Below, piece by piece: positions 42,865 through 43,723 of a stretch of DNA of 43,723 nt (its first letter is position 1; every line of letters starts with the position of its first letter). The DNA is from Caldalkalibacillus mannanilyticus JCM 10596 (GTDB lineage Bacteria; Bacillota; Bacilli; Caldalkalibacillales; JCM-10596). The notes beneath the pieces are model-generated. The model had not been told where the DNA came from. It ran no database searches and saw only the letters and a list, made by a program, of their open reading frames with translations. The stretch is from the NCBI RefSeq assembly GCF_000615945.1, contig NZ_BAMO01000042.1, positions 1 to 43,723 on the forward strand. The letters are read 5' to 3'. A program made the translations under genes and the position numbers.

Positions 42865-43602
42865 TTATAAAATAATTTTCAAACCCTTGGATGGAAGAAG
42901 AATTTCGTTCGAATAATGAAGCTGTGCCTCCTGCAAATAGAACTGTGGATTCATTTTCGGATAGAAATGAGTTAACAATAATCTTTTTGATGTAAACTGA
43001 TTAGCGATTTTAGCGGCATCCGCTGCTGTTAAATGCTTGACTTGCGGGTTCCTATTTTTTTCTAAAAACGTTGATTCTAGAACCATTAGATCTGGTTGAG
43101 CAGCCAAGCTAGGCCATTTTGTTTGTGGACCTGAATCAGCTCCGTATAGAAGCATTTTATATCCTTCTTCAATGACCATTCCATAGCATGGCCCATCATG
43201 ATCTGTTTGGAAATACGAAATACGAAACTCACCAATCGTATGAGTTACATCTTCTGCTATATCTATGGCTATAGTTACATCCTTATACATTCTGTGAGCA
43301 GATCTATCATTAGGTTCAGATGGACCATATATTGGTAGTACTTTGCTTTTATTTTGTAGCTTGTTTTCCATGAGAATAGCATACTGCAGGATTCCAAGAT
43401 CGGCTACATGATCAAAATGGTAGTGTGAAAGAAGTACAGCATCTAGTTGATACGGTTCTATCCATTCTTGCATAGCACTAACAACTCCGCTACCACACTC
43501 TAACAAAACCTTAGTCCCGTTTTGGCTCTCCAACAAATATCCTAATGTTGCTTGTTGAAAGCCTGGATAAGGGGACTGATATCCTAAAACCGTTATGTTC
43601 AA
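42865..43602 (-). CDS. MBL-fold hydrolase (YhfI / RNase Z-like), 245 aa
   Basis: A metallo-beta-lactamase-fold protein. Metal ligands: LLSHYHFDHVADLGILQYAI (H-x-H-x-D-H, about residues 60-65), FQTDHDGPCYGM (next His), LLYGADSGPQ (bridging Asp) and LLLTHFYPKM (last His). The pattern without an exosite insertion is that of small RNase Z-like hydrolases such as B. subtilis YhfI; the true substrate is unknown. It starts MNITVLGYQSPYPGFQQATL. It is alone on its strand, with a hairpin terminator upstream that isolates it. Confidence 0.82.
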   Translation of the reverse strand: MNITVLGYQSPYPGFQQATLGYLLESQNGTKVLLECGSGVVSAMQEWIEPYQLDAVLLSHYHFDHVADLGILQYAILMENKLQNKSKVLPIYGPSEPNDRSAHRMYKDVTIAIDIAEDVTHTIGEFRISYFQTDHDGPCYGMVIEEGYKMLLYGADSGPQTKWPSLAAQPDLMVLESTFLEKNRNPQVKHLTAADAAKIANQFTSKRLLLTHFYPKMNPQFYLQEAQLHYSNEILLPSKGLKIIL

Positions 43603-43631
43603 TTTTTAGAGCACCTCCACTATTTTAGGCT

Positions 43632-43667
43632 AAAAAAATAGAGGAGCATTACGCTCCTCTACTTTAT
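43632..43667. terminator. Bidirectional terminator at right edge
   Basis: AGAGGAGC and GCTCCTCT pair around ATTACG, with A-rich and T-rich flanks. It probably ends a transcript from beyond the window. Confidence 0.7.
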
Positions 43668-43723
43668 TATTTGCCCATATTATTACTTACATTCTTATTA
43701 CTTTAAATCGTATTACATAAATT

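Overview
The window comes from a low-GC, endospore-forming member of the Bacillales. Evidence: the gene order miaB-ricA-cotE-mutS-mutL-(methyltransferase)-miaA-hfq, the spore genes cotE and csgA, a cortex-hydrolase-like protein, a caa3-type oxidase cluster, ywhB/ywhD and a bacilliredoxin. The mutL-methyltransferase-miaA order and the phiEco32-type amidoligase beside mutS suggest the Brevibacillus/Aneurinibacillus/Paenibacillus side of the order; this placement is an inference.

Bases 1-9200 differ sharply from the rest. About a dozen short genes and gene fragments, all on the minus strand, are separated by imperfectly palindromic repeats: two GNATs, a metallo-beta-lactamase fragment, a Nudix fragment, tmrB, an AAC(6')-like gene, an alpha/beta hydrolase, DUF3885, DIP1984, DUF4279, an NTF2-like fragment and unknown proteins. 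At least six repeat modules recur between them, several carrying integron-like cores (GTTAGAC, GTTGGAC, GTTAGAT or their complements). At the upstream end (8950-9203) lies an internally deleted tyrosine recombinase whose last residues look like an integron-type integrase. I read the block as a decaying, integron-like gene-cassette array. This is the most unusual part of the window.

Bases 9400-16860 hold accessory and metabolic genes: HNH nuclease, ArsR-DUF2087 regulator with operator-like repeats, paiB, two DinB-fold proteins, GNAT, phosphoesterase, a 48-residue zinc-binding-type protein, csgA, DUF309 and a secreted highly charged protein. Bases 17000-23200 carry metA (clear sigma-A promoter), a LysM-SleB hydrolase, a protein with a His-rich tail, a chemoreceptor, an A-type Fe-S carrier, ywhB and ywhD. 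Bases 23200-34420 are the conserved core: bacilliredoxin, hfq, miaA, methyltransferase, mutL, mutS, amidoligase, cotE, ricA, miaB. Bases 34900-40250 encode cytochrome c oxidase (ctaC-D-E-F, then ctaG and a second subunit IV). The end carries kbl-tdh (threonine catabolism) and a metallo-beta-lactamase-fold hydrolase.

At least fourteen genes, including mutS, mutL, cotE, ctaG and tdh, are broken by what looks like a single-base frameshift with both halves otherwise intact. Uncorrected sequencing indels are the simplest explanation. Such genes are given at full span and typed as pseudogenes because their frame is interrupted in this sequence. No rRNA, tRNA or CRISPR array was seen.
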